The notes under the pieces: model-generated
The model's input: the letters and a program-made list of their open reading frames with translations, nothing else
Told to the model about the DNA's origin: nothing
Database searches by the model: none
Assembly (NCBI RefSeq): GCF_025562715.2
Contig: NZ_JAPFCC010000001.1
Coordinates: forward strand, 3,759,501 to 3,823,500
DNA from: Endozoicomonas gorgoniicola
Lineage (GTDB): Bacteria > Pseudomonadota > Gammaproteobacteria > Pseudomonadales > Endozoicomonadaceae
DNA: 64,000 bases
Direction: 5' to 3'
Part shown: in pieces, positions 27,587 to 36,050 of the stretch
Layout: every line of letters starts with the position of its first letter
Position numbering within the stretch: position 1 is the first letter of the stretch
Program-made: the position numbers and the translations under genes

Positions 27587-27640
27587 CATCCTCACCCACC
27601 TGATTCCGGCGGGTGATTCCTGGTGCAGTCACCCGCCTCC
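27583..27640 (-). mobile_element. Solo IS200/IS605 right-end remnant (omegaRNA 3' part)
   Basis: Read on the minus strand, GGTGACTGCACCAGGAATC, then a CCC-rich hairpin, then TCAGGTGGGTGAGGATGTCAA matches the sequence at 58051-58113 (GGTGACTAACAGGAATC, hairpin, CTCAGGTGGGGTAGGATGTC) almost throughout. The plus-strand hairpin GGCGGGTGA (27608-27616) with TCACCCGCC (27629-27637) is part of it. There is no tnpA or tnpB here. It directly follows the stop of the 1006-aa gene and may act as its terminator. Confidence 0.65.
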
Positions 27641-27661
27641 TTCAGAAAAACGAAATAAAAC

Positions 27662-28991
27662 GGTTCTTCCCTGTTTTAAGTGGGTAGTTTTCAACGATGT
27701 ACGCCAGTGGGGTACAAGTCCAAGCCTCCAAGATGAAAGTAGATCGCTGTCTTATATCTTTCACGGTTTCGAAAGCCACAAGCCCGATTCTTCAAACTCT
27801 GAATCTTGCTGTTCACTCCCTCTGCTCGACCGTTATTAGCCTCAAGGACAATAGCGTTGATGATACCCCACAAGTGCTCTTTGACCGTTCTGGCAACTTC
27901 TTTTATGGGCTCAAGCCGACATCTCTGCGCCCAGCATAGCCACCTCTTCCAGGCCTTGATTGCCCAAGCTCTGGACTTGTAATTCCATAAGCTCATTGCC
28001 ATTTGCCGGATGGCCCAGGCGCGAGCTGTTTTAAGTGTCGAGTTTCTCAGTGGTTCGAAGTTATCCCACTGCTCTTCAGACATGTTTTCAGGGTTAGTCA
28101 GCCAGTCGTAGCGAGTCCCCTTAAGCAGCTCTACACCTTGGTTTACAAGGGCTTTGTTCTCTTCTATCCGAACCTTGTTGACAGCTTTACCCAGAGACTG
28201 AGCAACGTGAAACTTATCAAATGCAATCTTCTGATCTGCGTCTGGAACATTCTCACTGACTGACTTGATGTAAGCCTTGGACATGTCCATCGTCACGCAT
28301 TCGATCCCCTCTTTATGGTCATAGGGCAGTGTGTCAAAGTACTCGTTGAGACTGTCACTTTTACGGTCATCAGAAACGTGAATAACAACGCCTTGGTCGT
28401 GGTCAGTGACCACTGTGACGTATTCATGATGCTTTTGAAATGAGGTTTCATCAACAGCGATTCGTTTTGGTGGCTTAGCATCACGACGAGCCAGTCCTCT
28501 CTTCACTGCACGCTGCTGAATACCGTCTATGGCATTCCAACCAAGCTTCATTTGTCGTGCAACTGCCTTCGTAGTTGCCTCCTTTAGCCAGTCAATAACA
28601 AGGGCTTCAAACAGAGCTGTATATCGAGAGTCAGATTCAGCCCAGGGCACATTGATGGCTAACACCTTATGCTCAGGGCACTGGGTCCGTGGAACCCTGG
28701 CAACTAGAATAGTCTGAAACTGACAGGTATCCAGATGACGCCACTTCTGAGTGATGTGGTCGTAGCCAGAGCAGGGCTTATCGCAAACACTGCATTTGCA
28801 GGCCTTTTTACCATTGTGTTCAATGAATACCCGAACCTGTTGATCCTGTAATGACAATTCAACTTCAGAAACGAACCAAGGAGACTCAATACCCAGTATT
28901 TGAGAATAGAGTTGCTTATCACGCATCGGTGCATCCTTGCATTGAGTGCTTCAGAATATAATAAATCACCCACTCAAATTGAGGAAGAGCC
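27662..28991 (-). mobile_element. ISL3-family insertion sequence (second type), complete, 1330 bp
   Basis: The ends GGTTCTTCCCTGTTTTAAGT (27662 on) and the complement of the right end GGCTCTTCCTCAATTTGAGT (ending 28991) form an imperfect inverted repeat, about 18 of 24 matching. Exact 8-bp duplications AATAAAAC flank it (27654-27661 and 28992-28999). It carries one intact transposase. It lies 110 bp upstream of astC. Confidence 0.95.
27691..28926 (-). CDS. ISL3-family transposase
   Basis: This is a 411-residue ISL3 transposase. The N-terminal zinc-ribbon has CKCSVCDKPCSGYDH, the DDE core shows RIAVDETSFQKHHEYVTVVT, ECVTMDMSKAYIKSVSENVP and AFDKFHVAQSLGKAVNKVR, and the C-terminal catalytic Glu lies in NGRAEGVNSKIQSLKNRACG. 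It belongs to a different ISL3 subgroup from the copy at 16024, with low identity. It is intact and flanked by perfect target duplications, so it may be mobile. Confidence 0.95.
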   Translation of the reverse strand: MRDKQLYSQILGIESPWFVSEVELSLQDQQVRVFIEHNGKKACKCSVCDKPCSGYDHITQKWRHLDTCQFQTILVARVPRTQCPEHKVLAINVPWAESDSRYTALFEALVIDWLKEATTKAVARQMKLGWNAIDGIQQRAVKRGLARRDAKPPKRIAVDETSFQKHHEYVTVVTDHDQGVVIHVSDDRKSDSLNEYFDTLPYDHKEGIECVTMDMSKAYIKSVSENVPDADQKIAFDKFHVAQSLGKAVNKVRIEENKALVNQGVELLKGTRYDWLTNPENMSEEQWDNFEPLRNSTLKTARAWAIRQMAMSLWNYKSRAWAIKAWKRWLCWAQRCRLEPIKEVARTVKEHLWGIINAIVLEANNGRAEGVNSKIQSLKNRACGFRNRERYKTAIYFHLGGLDLYPTGVHR

Positions 28992-29100
28992 AATAAAACT
29001 CACTCCCTTCCCAAATACACCCACTGATGATGTAAACTCCTTAAGCAATAATACTTAATAACCATCAAAAAAAGATAACAAGTTTCCGGGAGAGAAGCCC

Positions 29101-30318
29101 ATGACCGAGTATTCTGTCAACAGAGCAACTTTTGACGAAGTAATGGTGCCAAATTATGCACCTCAAAAAGTTGTTCCCGTCCGTGGCAAAGGATCGCGCA
29201 TCTGGGATCAGGAAGGCAGAGAGTACATTGACTTTGCCGGCGGCATTGCCGTCAATGCGCTGGGACACTGCCACCCGAAACTGGTAAAGGTTCTGAAAGA
29301 TCAGGCCGACAAACTCTGGCATCTCAGTAACGTTTACACCAATGAACCTGCACTCGCTCTGGCCAGGGCGCTTACCGAAGTCTGTTTTGCAGAAAAAGTA
29401 TTCTTCTGCAATTCAGGTACCGAAGCCAATGAAGCTGCTTTCAAACTGGTACGAAAGTATGCTTACGACCACACAGGACCAGAAAAACACGAAATTATTT
29501 CCTTCAACAACGCTTTTCACGGCCGCAGCCTGTTTGCGATCACCGTCGGCGGGCAACCCAAATACTGTGAAGGCTATGCCCCGGTGCCGGAAGGAGTCAC
29601 CCACCTGCCATTTAACGACGTTGACGCTTTAAAAGCGGCGGTTTCAGACAAAACCTGTGCTGTTGTTATTGAGCCCATTCAGGGTGAAGGTGGTGTCAGA
29701 CCTGCCACACCAGAGTTCCTGCAAGCGGCCAGAGAACTCTGCGATCAGCACAATGCCCTGCTGGTGTTTGACGAAGTGCAGACCGGCGTAGGACGCACCG
29801 GTGAGTTTTATGCTTACATGGGTACGGATGTTGTGCCCGATATTCTAACGACCGCCAAAGCGCTCGGCGGTGGCTTCCCCGTTGGTGCCATGCTGACCAC
29901 CAGCAAAATCGCCAACAGCTTTGGCTTCGGCACTCACGGCAGCACCTATGGTGGTAATGCTCTGGCCTGCTCAGTGGCTCTGGCAGCGATCACGCTGATT
30001 AATGATGACCAGTTACTGGCCAACGTATCCGGCAAGCATCAGCTGTTTCGTCGAGAGCTTGAAAGCATTAATGATGAGTTTGGTATATTTACTGAAATCC
30101 GGGGCAAAGGGCTGCTCATTGGTGCGGAACTGACACCTGAGTGGCACGGTAAAAGCAAGGCGTTTCTGGCTGCTGCTGCGGAAGAAGGGTTAATGCTGCT
30201 GGTCGCAGGTCCGAATGTTCTGCGTCTGGCACCATCACTCATTATTCCTGATGATGATATACGTCAGGGGATGGATGCCCTGAGAAGAGCCGTGGCGAAA
30301 ACCGTACAGGCGACATGA
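29101..30318 (+). CDS. astC: Acetylornithine/succinylornithine aminotransferase
   Basis: This 405-residue class III PLP aminotransferase has the normal length. Landmarks are IDFAGGIAVNALGHCHPKLV, FCNSGTEANEAAFKLVRKYA (PLP phosphate binding), the Asp of VFDEVQTGVGRTG, and the Schiff-base Lys in TTAKALGGGFPVGAMLTTS. It transfers the amino group of N-succinylornithine to 2-oxoglutarate in arginine degradation, and can also act on acetylornithine in biosynthesis. The AstC role is chosen because astA, astD and astB follow in the same direction from 33465. A ribosome site GGGAGAG is seen upstream. The ISL3 element ending at 28991 leaves about 110 bp of original upstream sequence. Confidence 0.9.
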   Translation: MTEYSVNRATFDEVMVPNYAPQKVVPVRGKGSRIWDQEGREYIDFAGGIAVNALGHCHPKLVKVLKDQADKLWHLSNVYTNEPALALARALTEVCFAEKVFFCNSGTEANEAAFKLVRKYAYDHTGPEKHEIISFNNAFHGRSLFAITVGGQPKYCEGYAPVPEGVTHLPFNDVDALKAAVSDKTCAVVIEPIQGEGGVRPATPEFLQAARELCDQHNALLVFDEVQTGVGRTGEFYAYMGTDVVPDILTTAKALGGGFPVGAMLTTSKIANSFGFGTHGSTYGGNALACSVALAAITLINDDQLLANVSGKHQLFRRELESINDEFGIFTEIRGKGLLIGAELTPEWHGKSKAFLAAAAEEGLMLLVAGPNVLRLAPSLIIPDDDIRQGMDALRRAVAKTVQAT

Positions 30319-30319
30319 G

Positions 30320-30368
30320 TTGACACACTCCTCCCTCCACTAAATCGGCAAGCCGTTCTAGTGGGGGC
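30320..30368. terminator. Hairpin between converging genes, possibly an IS200/IS605 end
   Basis: CCTCCACTA (30334-30342) pairs with TAGTGGGGG (30359-30367), with a nested CGGC-aa-GCCG stem inside the loop. It sits between astC (stop 30318) and the minus gene ending at 30391. Read on the minus strand, its outer edge GGAGGAGTGTGTCAAC resembles the ends at 27583 and 58113, so it may be a third, diverged IS200/IS605 right end; this part is weak. Confidence 0.5.
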
Positions 30369-30390
30369 ATCGGTTTCCAGTGGTTTGGGT

Positions 30391-31008
30391 TTACTCGCCA
30401 TAGTCTGTGAGGTAGCCATAAATAAAAGCGCATTTTTTTGGATTTAACAGACAATAAACTGTGGCAAAAAGCGATACTACTTTTGTACTATGTTCATTAT
30501 TGGTTAAAAAAGCTGTCAAACTAAGTGAGACAACGTAAGTTGCAAAGGTTCTAGCCACGTGACGAGCAATACTGCCAGCACTATTTTTCGCCTGAGCAGG
30601 TAGTTTCGCAATCACCACTGAATCACTTTCTGATGCAGGCAAACCTTTGACAGTGTACCTGGAGAAAATCAATCTAATTCCACCATAACCGACCGTTGAA
30701 AAATTCATTTTCCTGCACTCAGATGGAAAGGGCATCTCTAGCTGTTCAAAAACCCGGGTTTCTTTTTGGTCAATACTCACTAATGGCAATGCTGAATCTA
30801 ACGCAGCTTCGGTCGTTTTATGAAGGTCGTCGACAGAGCCTACTGGCTGCTTATTCAAAATATCAATATTGTTCTTTGAACTCAGGAAATATTCTGAGAA
30901 ATCACTGCTTATACAATATTTGACTGACAACTGTTCTGATTCTGACAGAGCAACCTCTGAGAAAAAGAATACAAGCAACGTTAGCATAAACTGTTTTGAC
31001 ATTTGCAT
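30391..31008 (-). CDS. Exported hypothetical protein, 205 aa
   Basis: The N-terminus SKQFMLTLLVFFFSEVALS is a signal peptide. The mature part has two Cys (near residues 32 and 99), a middle strand-rich region and a hydrophobic C-terminal stretch (FATYVVSLSLTAFLTNN, then VVSLFATVYCLL) that may be a membrane hairpin. No family was recognised. It lies on the opposite strand between astC and the rest of the ast-type genes, interrupting a cluster that is normally uniform in direction. Together with the IS-like hairpin at its 3' side, this suggests insertion of a foreign gene. Confidence 0.65.
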   Translation of the reverse strand: MQMSKQFMLTLLVFFFSEVALSESEQLSVKYCISSDFSEYFLSSKNNIDILNKQPVGSVDDLHKTTEAALDSALPLVSIDQKETRVFEQLEMPFPSECRKMNFSTVGYGGIRLIFSRYTVKGLPASESDSVVIAKLPAQAKNSAGSIARHVARTFATYVVSLSLTAFLTNNEHSTKVVSLFATVYCLLNPKKCAFIYGYLTDYGE

Positions 31009-31211
31009 ACCTTTAAGCTGTTGCAGGCCAGGGTAGAATGAGCGCCTGCCCGATAGTTATTTATACTTAGCACAGCGAGTGCCGAGTATAGTTGTTAACT
31101 TGTTCAATACAAAAAAATGCTGTCACAGATCATTCCATTGGTATTTTTTCACCTGTTATTTTCTGCATCGTCGTATACTTCATAAAGTCAATAACAACAA
31201 AAGTGGTTACC

Positions 31212-32459
31212 ATGTCAGGCATTACTGATCCTTTCCTGCCTCTGCTTCAGCAACTGGACGATTGTCAGAACACCATGCTTCAACAGACCGTTAGCCTTGC
31301 GGAAATCAACTCCGGAAGTCTCAATGTCGAGGGGGTAAACCGGGTTTTGTCTGAACTGCAAAAAATGACCCTGCCCCTGGAAGCGCAACAGCGGGTTGTC
31401 AGCCTTAACGATTTCCAGTCTATTAACATTCACGGGGACGCCATCCGTCAGCCATTAGGTGACGCGCTTATTCTTTCAAAGCGACCAGAGGCTTCTTTGC
31501 AGATTGTTCTGGGCGGACACATGGACACGGTGTTTGCTGAAGACCACCCGTTTCAGACGGTAAAATTCATTGATGATGACCATATCAACGGCCCCGGCGT
31601 CACGGACCTGAAAGGTGGTCTGGTCGTGATGATTCATGCCCTGCAACTGTTTGAGCAATCGCCCTGGGCTGAACAGGTCGGATGGCAGATCATTCTGAAT
31701 CCCGATGAAGAAATTGGCTCCCCCGGTTCTGCACCCCTGTTTGAAGAAGCCGCAAAAACAGCTCATGTGGGAATGCTTTACGAACCCAGTTTTCCCGATG
31801 GTTCACTGGCAGGCGCCCGTAAAGGTAGTGGCAACTTCACGGCGGTCTGTTATGGCAAAGCCGCCCATGCCGGGCGTGAACATCACCTTGGCCGGAATGC
31901 GGTTCGGGCGCTCTGTGATTTCGTGTCGGCAATGGATGACCTCAATGATGGTCGTGAAAACGTCACGTTCAATCCCGGTTTCGTCCATGGGGGCGGACCA
32001 ACTAATATAGTGCCTGACCGCTGTATCTGCCGGTTTAATATTCGCATTGAAAAACCTGAAGATGAGCAATGGTGCCTGCATCAGCTGCAAATGCTGGTTA
32101 ATCAGATCAGTGGGCGTGATGGCATTACTCTGGAACTTCACGGTGGTTTTGGCCGTAAACCCAAAGTATTGTCTGCTGCCAACCAGAAACTGTTTCAGCT
32201 GGCTAAAGAGTGCGGCTCGGCTCTGGGCATACCCATTGATGTAAAAGCTACTGGCGGTTGCTGCGATGGCAATAATCTGGCTTCCTTTGGCGTACCAAAT
32301 ATTGATACCTTGGGAGTACAGGGCGGTCATATTCACAGTGATAAGGAATTTATGAAGATCAGCAGTCTGGTCCCCAGGGCCAAGCTCAGTGCCGCCCTGC
32401 TGATGGCACTGGCAAAAAATGAAGCGGAAGGCAAAGGCAACGAATGGCTGCGTCAGTGA
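31212..32459 (+). CDS. M20-family metallohydrolase (carboxypeptidase G2-like)
   Basis: This 415-residue M20 peptidase shows metal-binding motifs in order: GGHMDTVF (His ligand and Asp), GPGVTDLKGGLVVMIHAL (bridging Asp), NPDEEIGSPGS (catalytic Glu-Glu) and a late HIHSDKEFM (His ligand). The dimerisation lid around KAAHAGREHHLGRNAV is present. The overall pattern resembles carboxypeptidase G2-type enzymes, which remove N-acyl groups from glutamate. Within an ast cluster lacking astE in this window, it could hydrolyse N-succinylglutamate, the last pathway step; this is inference. The ATG at 31212 is chosen because a 40-residue upstream extension from a TTG has no ribosome site and disrupts the family start. 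Confidence 0.85.
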   Translation: MSGITDPFLPLLQQLDDCQNTMLQQTVSLAEINSGSLNVEGVNRVLSELQKMTLPLEAQQRVVSLNDFQSINIHGDAIRQPLGDALILSKRPEASLQIVLGGHMDTVFAEDHPFQTVKFIDDDHINGPGVTDLKGGLVVMIHALQLFEQSPWAEQVGWQIILNPDEEIGSPGSAPLFEEAAKTAHVGMLYEPSFPDGSLAGARKGSGNFTAVCYGKAAHAGREHHLGRNAVRALCDFVSAMDDLNDGRENVTFNPGFVHGGGPTNIVPDRCICRFNIRIEKPEDEQWCLHQLQMLVNQISGRDGITLELHGGFGRKPKVLSAANQKLFQLAKECGSALGIPIDVKATGGCCDGNNLASFGVPNIDTLGVQGGHIHSDKEFMKISSLVPRAKLSAALLMALAKNEAEGKGNEWLRQ

Positions 32460-32489
32460 CAGTTTCATAAGTCAGTGACAGTTTCATAA
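32452..32489 (+). repeat. 19-bp tandem duplication at gene end
   Basis: GTCAGTGACAGTTTCATAA occurs twice in direct succession; the first copy contains the stop codon of the M20 gene. It is probably a local slippage duplication with no visible effect on the coding sequence. Confidence 0.8.
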
Positions 32490-32588
32490 AAAGCAGCCCT
32501 GTAAAAAAACGACAACTGACTTGCTGCTACCCTTGCCTTTCCATGATTCTGAGTTGTCACTCATTACACCGAAGACCGGAGGCTTGTC

Positions 32589-33443
32589 ATGGACAACACA
32601 ATCCATACCCTGCTGCAGGCCATGTGGGAAGATTATCTTGAGCTGGCTCCAGATGCCCGGAGCATTCACGAACTGTTTGCAACCATTAACCGTTCAGCCA
32701 GCAACTGTTCAACCAGCAACAGTCCAACCAGCAACAACGGCAACGTTGTTAATGATCATATTGCGCTGCGAACCTATAACCTGCCCAGAGTCAACCTTGC
32801 CGTTATAGCCCGAGCTTTCACGGACAATGGTTATGTCGAGGGTGGGGAGTACGAATTTCCTGCCCGCAAACTGTTTGCCAGACACTTTCAGCACCCTGAC
32901 CCTGAGCTGCCAAAAGTCTTTATCAGCGAGCTGCTGGTTGAAGAGCTGTCGGAACAGGCGCAAAAGCATATTACCTCACTGGTGGATCAGATCACGCCCG
33001 GGGCGACACAATCCCCCCTGTTCTGCTGCTCCGGACGCCCCTGGCAACTGGACACCCGGACCTACGACGAACTGCTGGCAGAAAGCGAATACGCCGCCTG
33101 GGTAGCTGCCTTTGGCTACCGTGCCAATCACTTCACGGTATCCATTAACCATCTGTCTGAGCCGGATAATATTGTTGACCTGAATAACCTGTTGCAGAAA
33201 CACGGCTATATTCTTAACGACACAGGAGGGCTGGTGAAAGGCTCGCCGGATGTGTTGCTGGAACAGTCTTCTACCATGGCTAAGAAAATAACCGTTGAGT
33301 TCACGGATGGAAGGCGGGACATACCCGGTTGTTTCTATGAATTTGCCAAACGCTACCCAACCGGCGATGGCACCTTGTATCAGGGATTTGTAGCGGCTTC
33401 TGCCGATAAAATATTCACCAGTACCCATACCAGAGCCGAATAA
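32589..33443 (+). CDS. DUF1338 family protein (2-oxoadipate dioxygenase/decarboxylase-like)
   Basis: This is a 284-residue DUF1338 protein. The His-Ile-Ala-Leu-Arg-Thr motif (NDHIALRTYNLP, near residue 56) and the second metal-ligand region RANHFTVSIN near residue 178 match the family, whose studied members (HglS/YdcJ) are Fe(II) oxygenases turning 2-oxoadipate into 2-hydroxyglutarate. Glu in VEFTDGRRDIPGCFYEFA would be the third ligand. Residues 37-53 carry a Ser/Asn/Thr-rich insert made by a 15-bp repeat. GGAGG precedes the ATG by 7 nt. Its place between the M20 gene and astA suggests a role in amino-acid breakdown, but the arginine pathway has no known step for it. Confidence 0.82.
   Translation: MDNTIHTLLQAMWEDYLELAPDARSIHELFATINRSASNCSTSNSPTSNNGNVVNDHIALRTYNLPRVNLAVIARAFTDNGYVEGGEYEFPARKLFARHFQHPDPELPKVFISELLVEELSEQAQKHITSLVDQITPGATQSPLFCCSGRPWQLDTRTYDELLAESEYAAWVAAFGYRANHFTVSINHLSEPDNIVDLNNLLQKHGYILNDTGGLVKGSPDVLLEQSSTMAKKITVEFTDGRRDIPGCFYEFAKRYPTGDGTLYQGFVAASADKIFTSTHTRAE
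32695..32740 (+). repeat. 15-bp tandem repeat inside the DUF1338 gene
   Basis: Three imperfect 15-bp units, CAGCCAGCAACTGTT, CAACCAGCAACAGTC and CAACCAGCAACAACG, lie in frame. They encode a Ser/Asn/Thr-rich insert between the first helices and the HIALRT metal motif, and would vary in length without shifting the frame. Confidence 0.65.
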
Positions 33444-33464
33444 TCATACCCCGGGGGTTTGCCT

Positions 33465-34493
33465 ATGATGATCTTTCGCCCGATCGAAAGCTGCGACTAC
33501 GATGCCCTGTGGCACCTTGCAAAACACACCGGAGTGGGCTTTTCTTCTTTGCAACCAAAACCTGACATGGTTCGCCGTAAAATAGACTGGGCGCTGAGAT
33601 CATTTGCTGCCTCTTCGGCACTGGAAGAGTCCCTGTACCTGTTTATGCTGGAAGACCAGAAAACCGGTGAGATTGTCGGAGTGTCCGGTATTGAGTCTGC
33701 GATCGGGCTGTCAGATCCCTGGTACAACTTCAAAATCAATACCCAGGTGCATGCTTCAAGAGAGCTGAATGTTTATAACCGCCTGACCACCATGACACTC
33801 TGCAGCGACCATACCGGCTACTCTGAGCTTTGCACGTTGTTTCTGTTGCCCGACTACCGCCATTCCAACAATGGGCGACTGCTTTCCAAGGCTCGCATGA
33901 TGTTTATGGCGAACCACCCCTTTCACTTTAATGAAAACGTTATTGCGGAGATGAGGGGCTGCTGTGATGACAATGGCGAGTCTCCGTTCTGGGAAGCCAT
34001 AGGCAGACACTTTTTTAATGTGGATTTCGTTACCGCCGACCAGCAGGTGGCCAAGGGAAAAACCTTTATTGCCGAACTGATGCCCAGACACCCGATTTAC
34101 ACCAACATGCTGCCAGAAGATGCCCAGGCAGTGATTGGTGAAACCCATAGCGACACACAGCCTGCCCGAAAGCTGCTCGAAAGCGAAGGTTTCCATTACA
34201 CCCACTATATTGACATTTTCGACGCCGGCCCGCTGCTGGAAGCACGAGTCAAAGATATACGCACCGTCAGGGATTCACGAGAATATAAAGTACAAGTTCA
34301 CGAGTCCACCACCACCGACGAAACAGAGTGGCTGCTGGCAAACACAGACTTCAACCAGTTCCGCTGTATACTGGGGCAGGTATCTTTTGAAGGGCTGGAG
34401 TTTGTCAATATCACCCGGGATCAGGCCGACGCCCTGCAACTGGATTCAAACGACACTGTACGAGTGGTTCCCCTAACCGGCAGACGACCTTAA
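33465..34493 (+). CDS. astA: Arginine N-succinyltransferase
   Basis: This 342-residue AstA protein shows family segments FRPIESCDYDALWHLAKHTG at the N-terminus (GNAT-like fold), then GVGFSSLQPKPDMV, CTLFLLPDYRHSNNGRLLSK (motif A equivalent) and FFNVDFVTADQQVAKGKTFI. It catalyses the first AST step, succinyl-CoA plus arginine to N2-succinylarginine. The ATG at 33465 follows GGGGG by 6 nt and is preferred over a TTG at 33459. Only 13 nt separate it from astD, and 21 nt from the DUF1338 gene, so all are probably one transcript. It is a single-subunit form; no AruF/AruG duplication is seen. Confidence 0.93.
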   Translation: MMIFRPIESCDYDALWHLAKHTGVGFSSLQPKPDMVRRKIDWALRSFAASSALEESLYLFMLEDQKTGEIVGVSGIESAIGLSDPWYNFKINTQVHASRELNVYNRLTTMTLCSDHTGYSELCTLFLLPDYRHSNNGRLLSKARMMFMANHPFHFNENVIAEMRGCCDDNGESPFWEAIGRHFFNVDFVTADQQVAKGKTFIAELMPRHPIYTNMLPEDAQAVIGETHSDTQPARKLLESEGFHYTHYIDIFDAGPLLEARVKDIRTVRDSREYKVQVHESTTTDETEWLLANTDFNQFRCILGQVSFEGLEFVNITRDQADALQLDSNDTVRVVPLTGRRP

Positions 34494-34506
34494 CAGGAGA
34501 CAGACA

Positions 34507-35970
34507 ATGACTGATTATATTAATGGTCAATGGCAAAAAGGGGCCGGTTCAGAATTTCAATCCACCAACCCGTCCACCAATGAGATCGTATGGAGTGGCT
34601 GCAACAGCAGTGAACCGCAGATTGATCAGGCAGTTCATGCTGCTCGAATTGCCGGTTCTGGCTGGATGATGACACCTCTGGAGCAGCGTATTGCAATCGT
34701 TCGTGCTTTTGGTAAACGTCTGGAAGAGCATGCAGAAACCATTGCAGAAACCATCGCCCGTGAAACCGGTAAACCTCTGTGGGAAGCCCGCACTGAAGCC
34801 GCTGCCATGAAAGGCAAGATAGAAATTTCTATCAAGGCTTATAACGAACGAACCGGCATTACTGAAAACAGTCTGGCGGGAGCCAAAACATTTATCCGGC
34901 ATAAACCTCATGGTGTTGTTGCTGTTTTCGGTCCCTATAACTTCCCCGGCCACCTGCCCAACGGACACATAGTACCTGCCCTGCTGGCGGGCAACACCGT
35001 TGTCTTCAAACCCAGTGAACTGACGCCCGCCATTGGAGAACTGGTCGTTAAATTATGGGAACAGGCAGGGCTGCCAAAAGGGGTGATTAACCTGATACAG
35101 GGGGAAAGGGAAACGGGTGTTTATCTTGCCAACCACCCAAATCTCGACGGGCTGTTTTTTACCGGCAGCTCCCGAACCGGCAAACTGATTCATCAGCAGT
35201 TTGGAGGCCACCCGGCAAAAATTCTGGCCCTGGAGATGGGTGGCAACAACCCGCTCATTGTCTGTGAAGTGGCTGATATGGTTGCCGCAGTACACGACAC
35301 TATCCATTCTGCCTTTATCACCACCGGGCAGCGTTGTACCTGTGCAAGACGCCTGTTCGTCCCTGCCGGGGAGTGGGGAGATGAGTTTATACAAAAGCTG
35401 ACCCGCACCACAGCCAGCCTTAAAGCGGGTGACTGGAACAGTGACCCACAGCCGTTTATGGGAGCCGTTATTTCCGAAGCCACGGCAGAAGCCATTGTTC
35501 AGGCTCAGCAACACCTTGAATCTCTGGGAGGAAAGGTACTGCTGGAATCCAGAAAGCTGCAACCCGGCACAGGCCTGATCAGCCCTGGCATTATCGATGT
35601 CACTACGGTTCCGGCATTACCTGATGAAGAATACTTTGGCCCGCTGTTGCAGGTTATTCGTTATCAGTACTTAAAGGATGCCATTAAAAAAGCCAATAAC
35701 ACCCAGTACGGTCTTTCTGCCGGCCTGTTCAGTGATCGCCGGGAAGACTATGAACTGTTTTTCAACCATATCCGGGCTGGCATTGTTAACTGGAACCGTC
35801 CGATTACCGGGGCAGCAGGTACTGCACCCTTTGGCGGTGTCGGTGATAGCGGCAACCATCGCCCCAGTGCTTACTTTGCGGCAGACTACTGCGCTTATCC
35901 GGTTGCCAGTGTTGAGGCCGACGCACTGATCATGCCTGAAAAGCTCGCCCCCGGTTTAACGCTGGAATAA
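34507..35970 (+). CDS. astD: N-succinylglutamate 5-semialdehyde dehydrogenase
   Basis: This 487-residue aldehyde dehydrogenase is of the expected AstD length. NAD-binding shows VAVFGPYNFPGHLPNGHIVP and ALLAGNTVVFKPSELTP; the Glu general base lies in LALEMGGNNPLIV and the catalytic Cys in AFITTGQRCTCARRLFVP. It oxidises N-succinylglutamate semialdehyde to N-succinylglutamate. AGGAG lies before the ATG. It is the second of astA-astD-astB in one direction; an 80-bp gap precedes astB. Confidence 0.93.
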   Translation: MTDYINGQWQKGAGSEFQSTNPSTNEIVWSGCNSSEPQIDQAVHAARIAGSGWMMTPLEQRIAIVRAFGKRLEEHAETIAETIARETGKPLWEARTEAAAMKGKIEISIKAYNERTGITENSLAGAKTFIRHKPHGVVAVFGPYNFPGHLPNGHIVPALLAGNTVVFKPSELTPAIGELVVKLWEQAGLPKGVINLIQGERETGVYLANHPNLDGLFFTGSSRTGKLIHQQFGGHPAKILALEMGGNNPLIVCEVADMVAAVHDTIHSAFITTGQRCTCARRLFVPAGEWGDEFIQKLTRTTASLKAGDWNSDPQPFMGAVISEATAEAIVQAQQHLESLGGKVLLESRKLQPGTGLISPGIIDVTTVPALPDEEYFGPLLQVIRYQYLKDAIKKANNTQYGLSAGLFSDRREDYELFFNHIRAGIVNWNRPITGAAGTAPFGGVGDSGNHRPSAYFAADYCAYPVASVEADALIMPEKLAPGLTLE

Positions 35971-36050
35971 TTATTGAACCGCTGTTGGCTGTTCGCACAG
36001 CAGCTAACAGCCAAAAGCGGTAATTTACGAATAAAAAGCAGTGAGTAAGA

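Noticed and set aside
30242..30454. Minus-strand frame across the astC end and hairpin
   Set aside because: It is antisense to astC and reads through the hairpin; no start site or homology.
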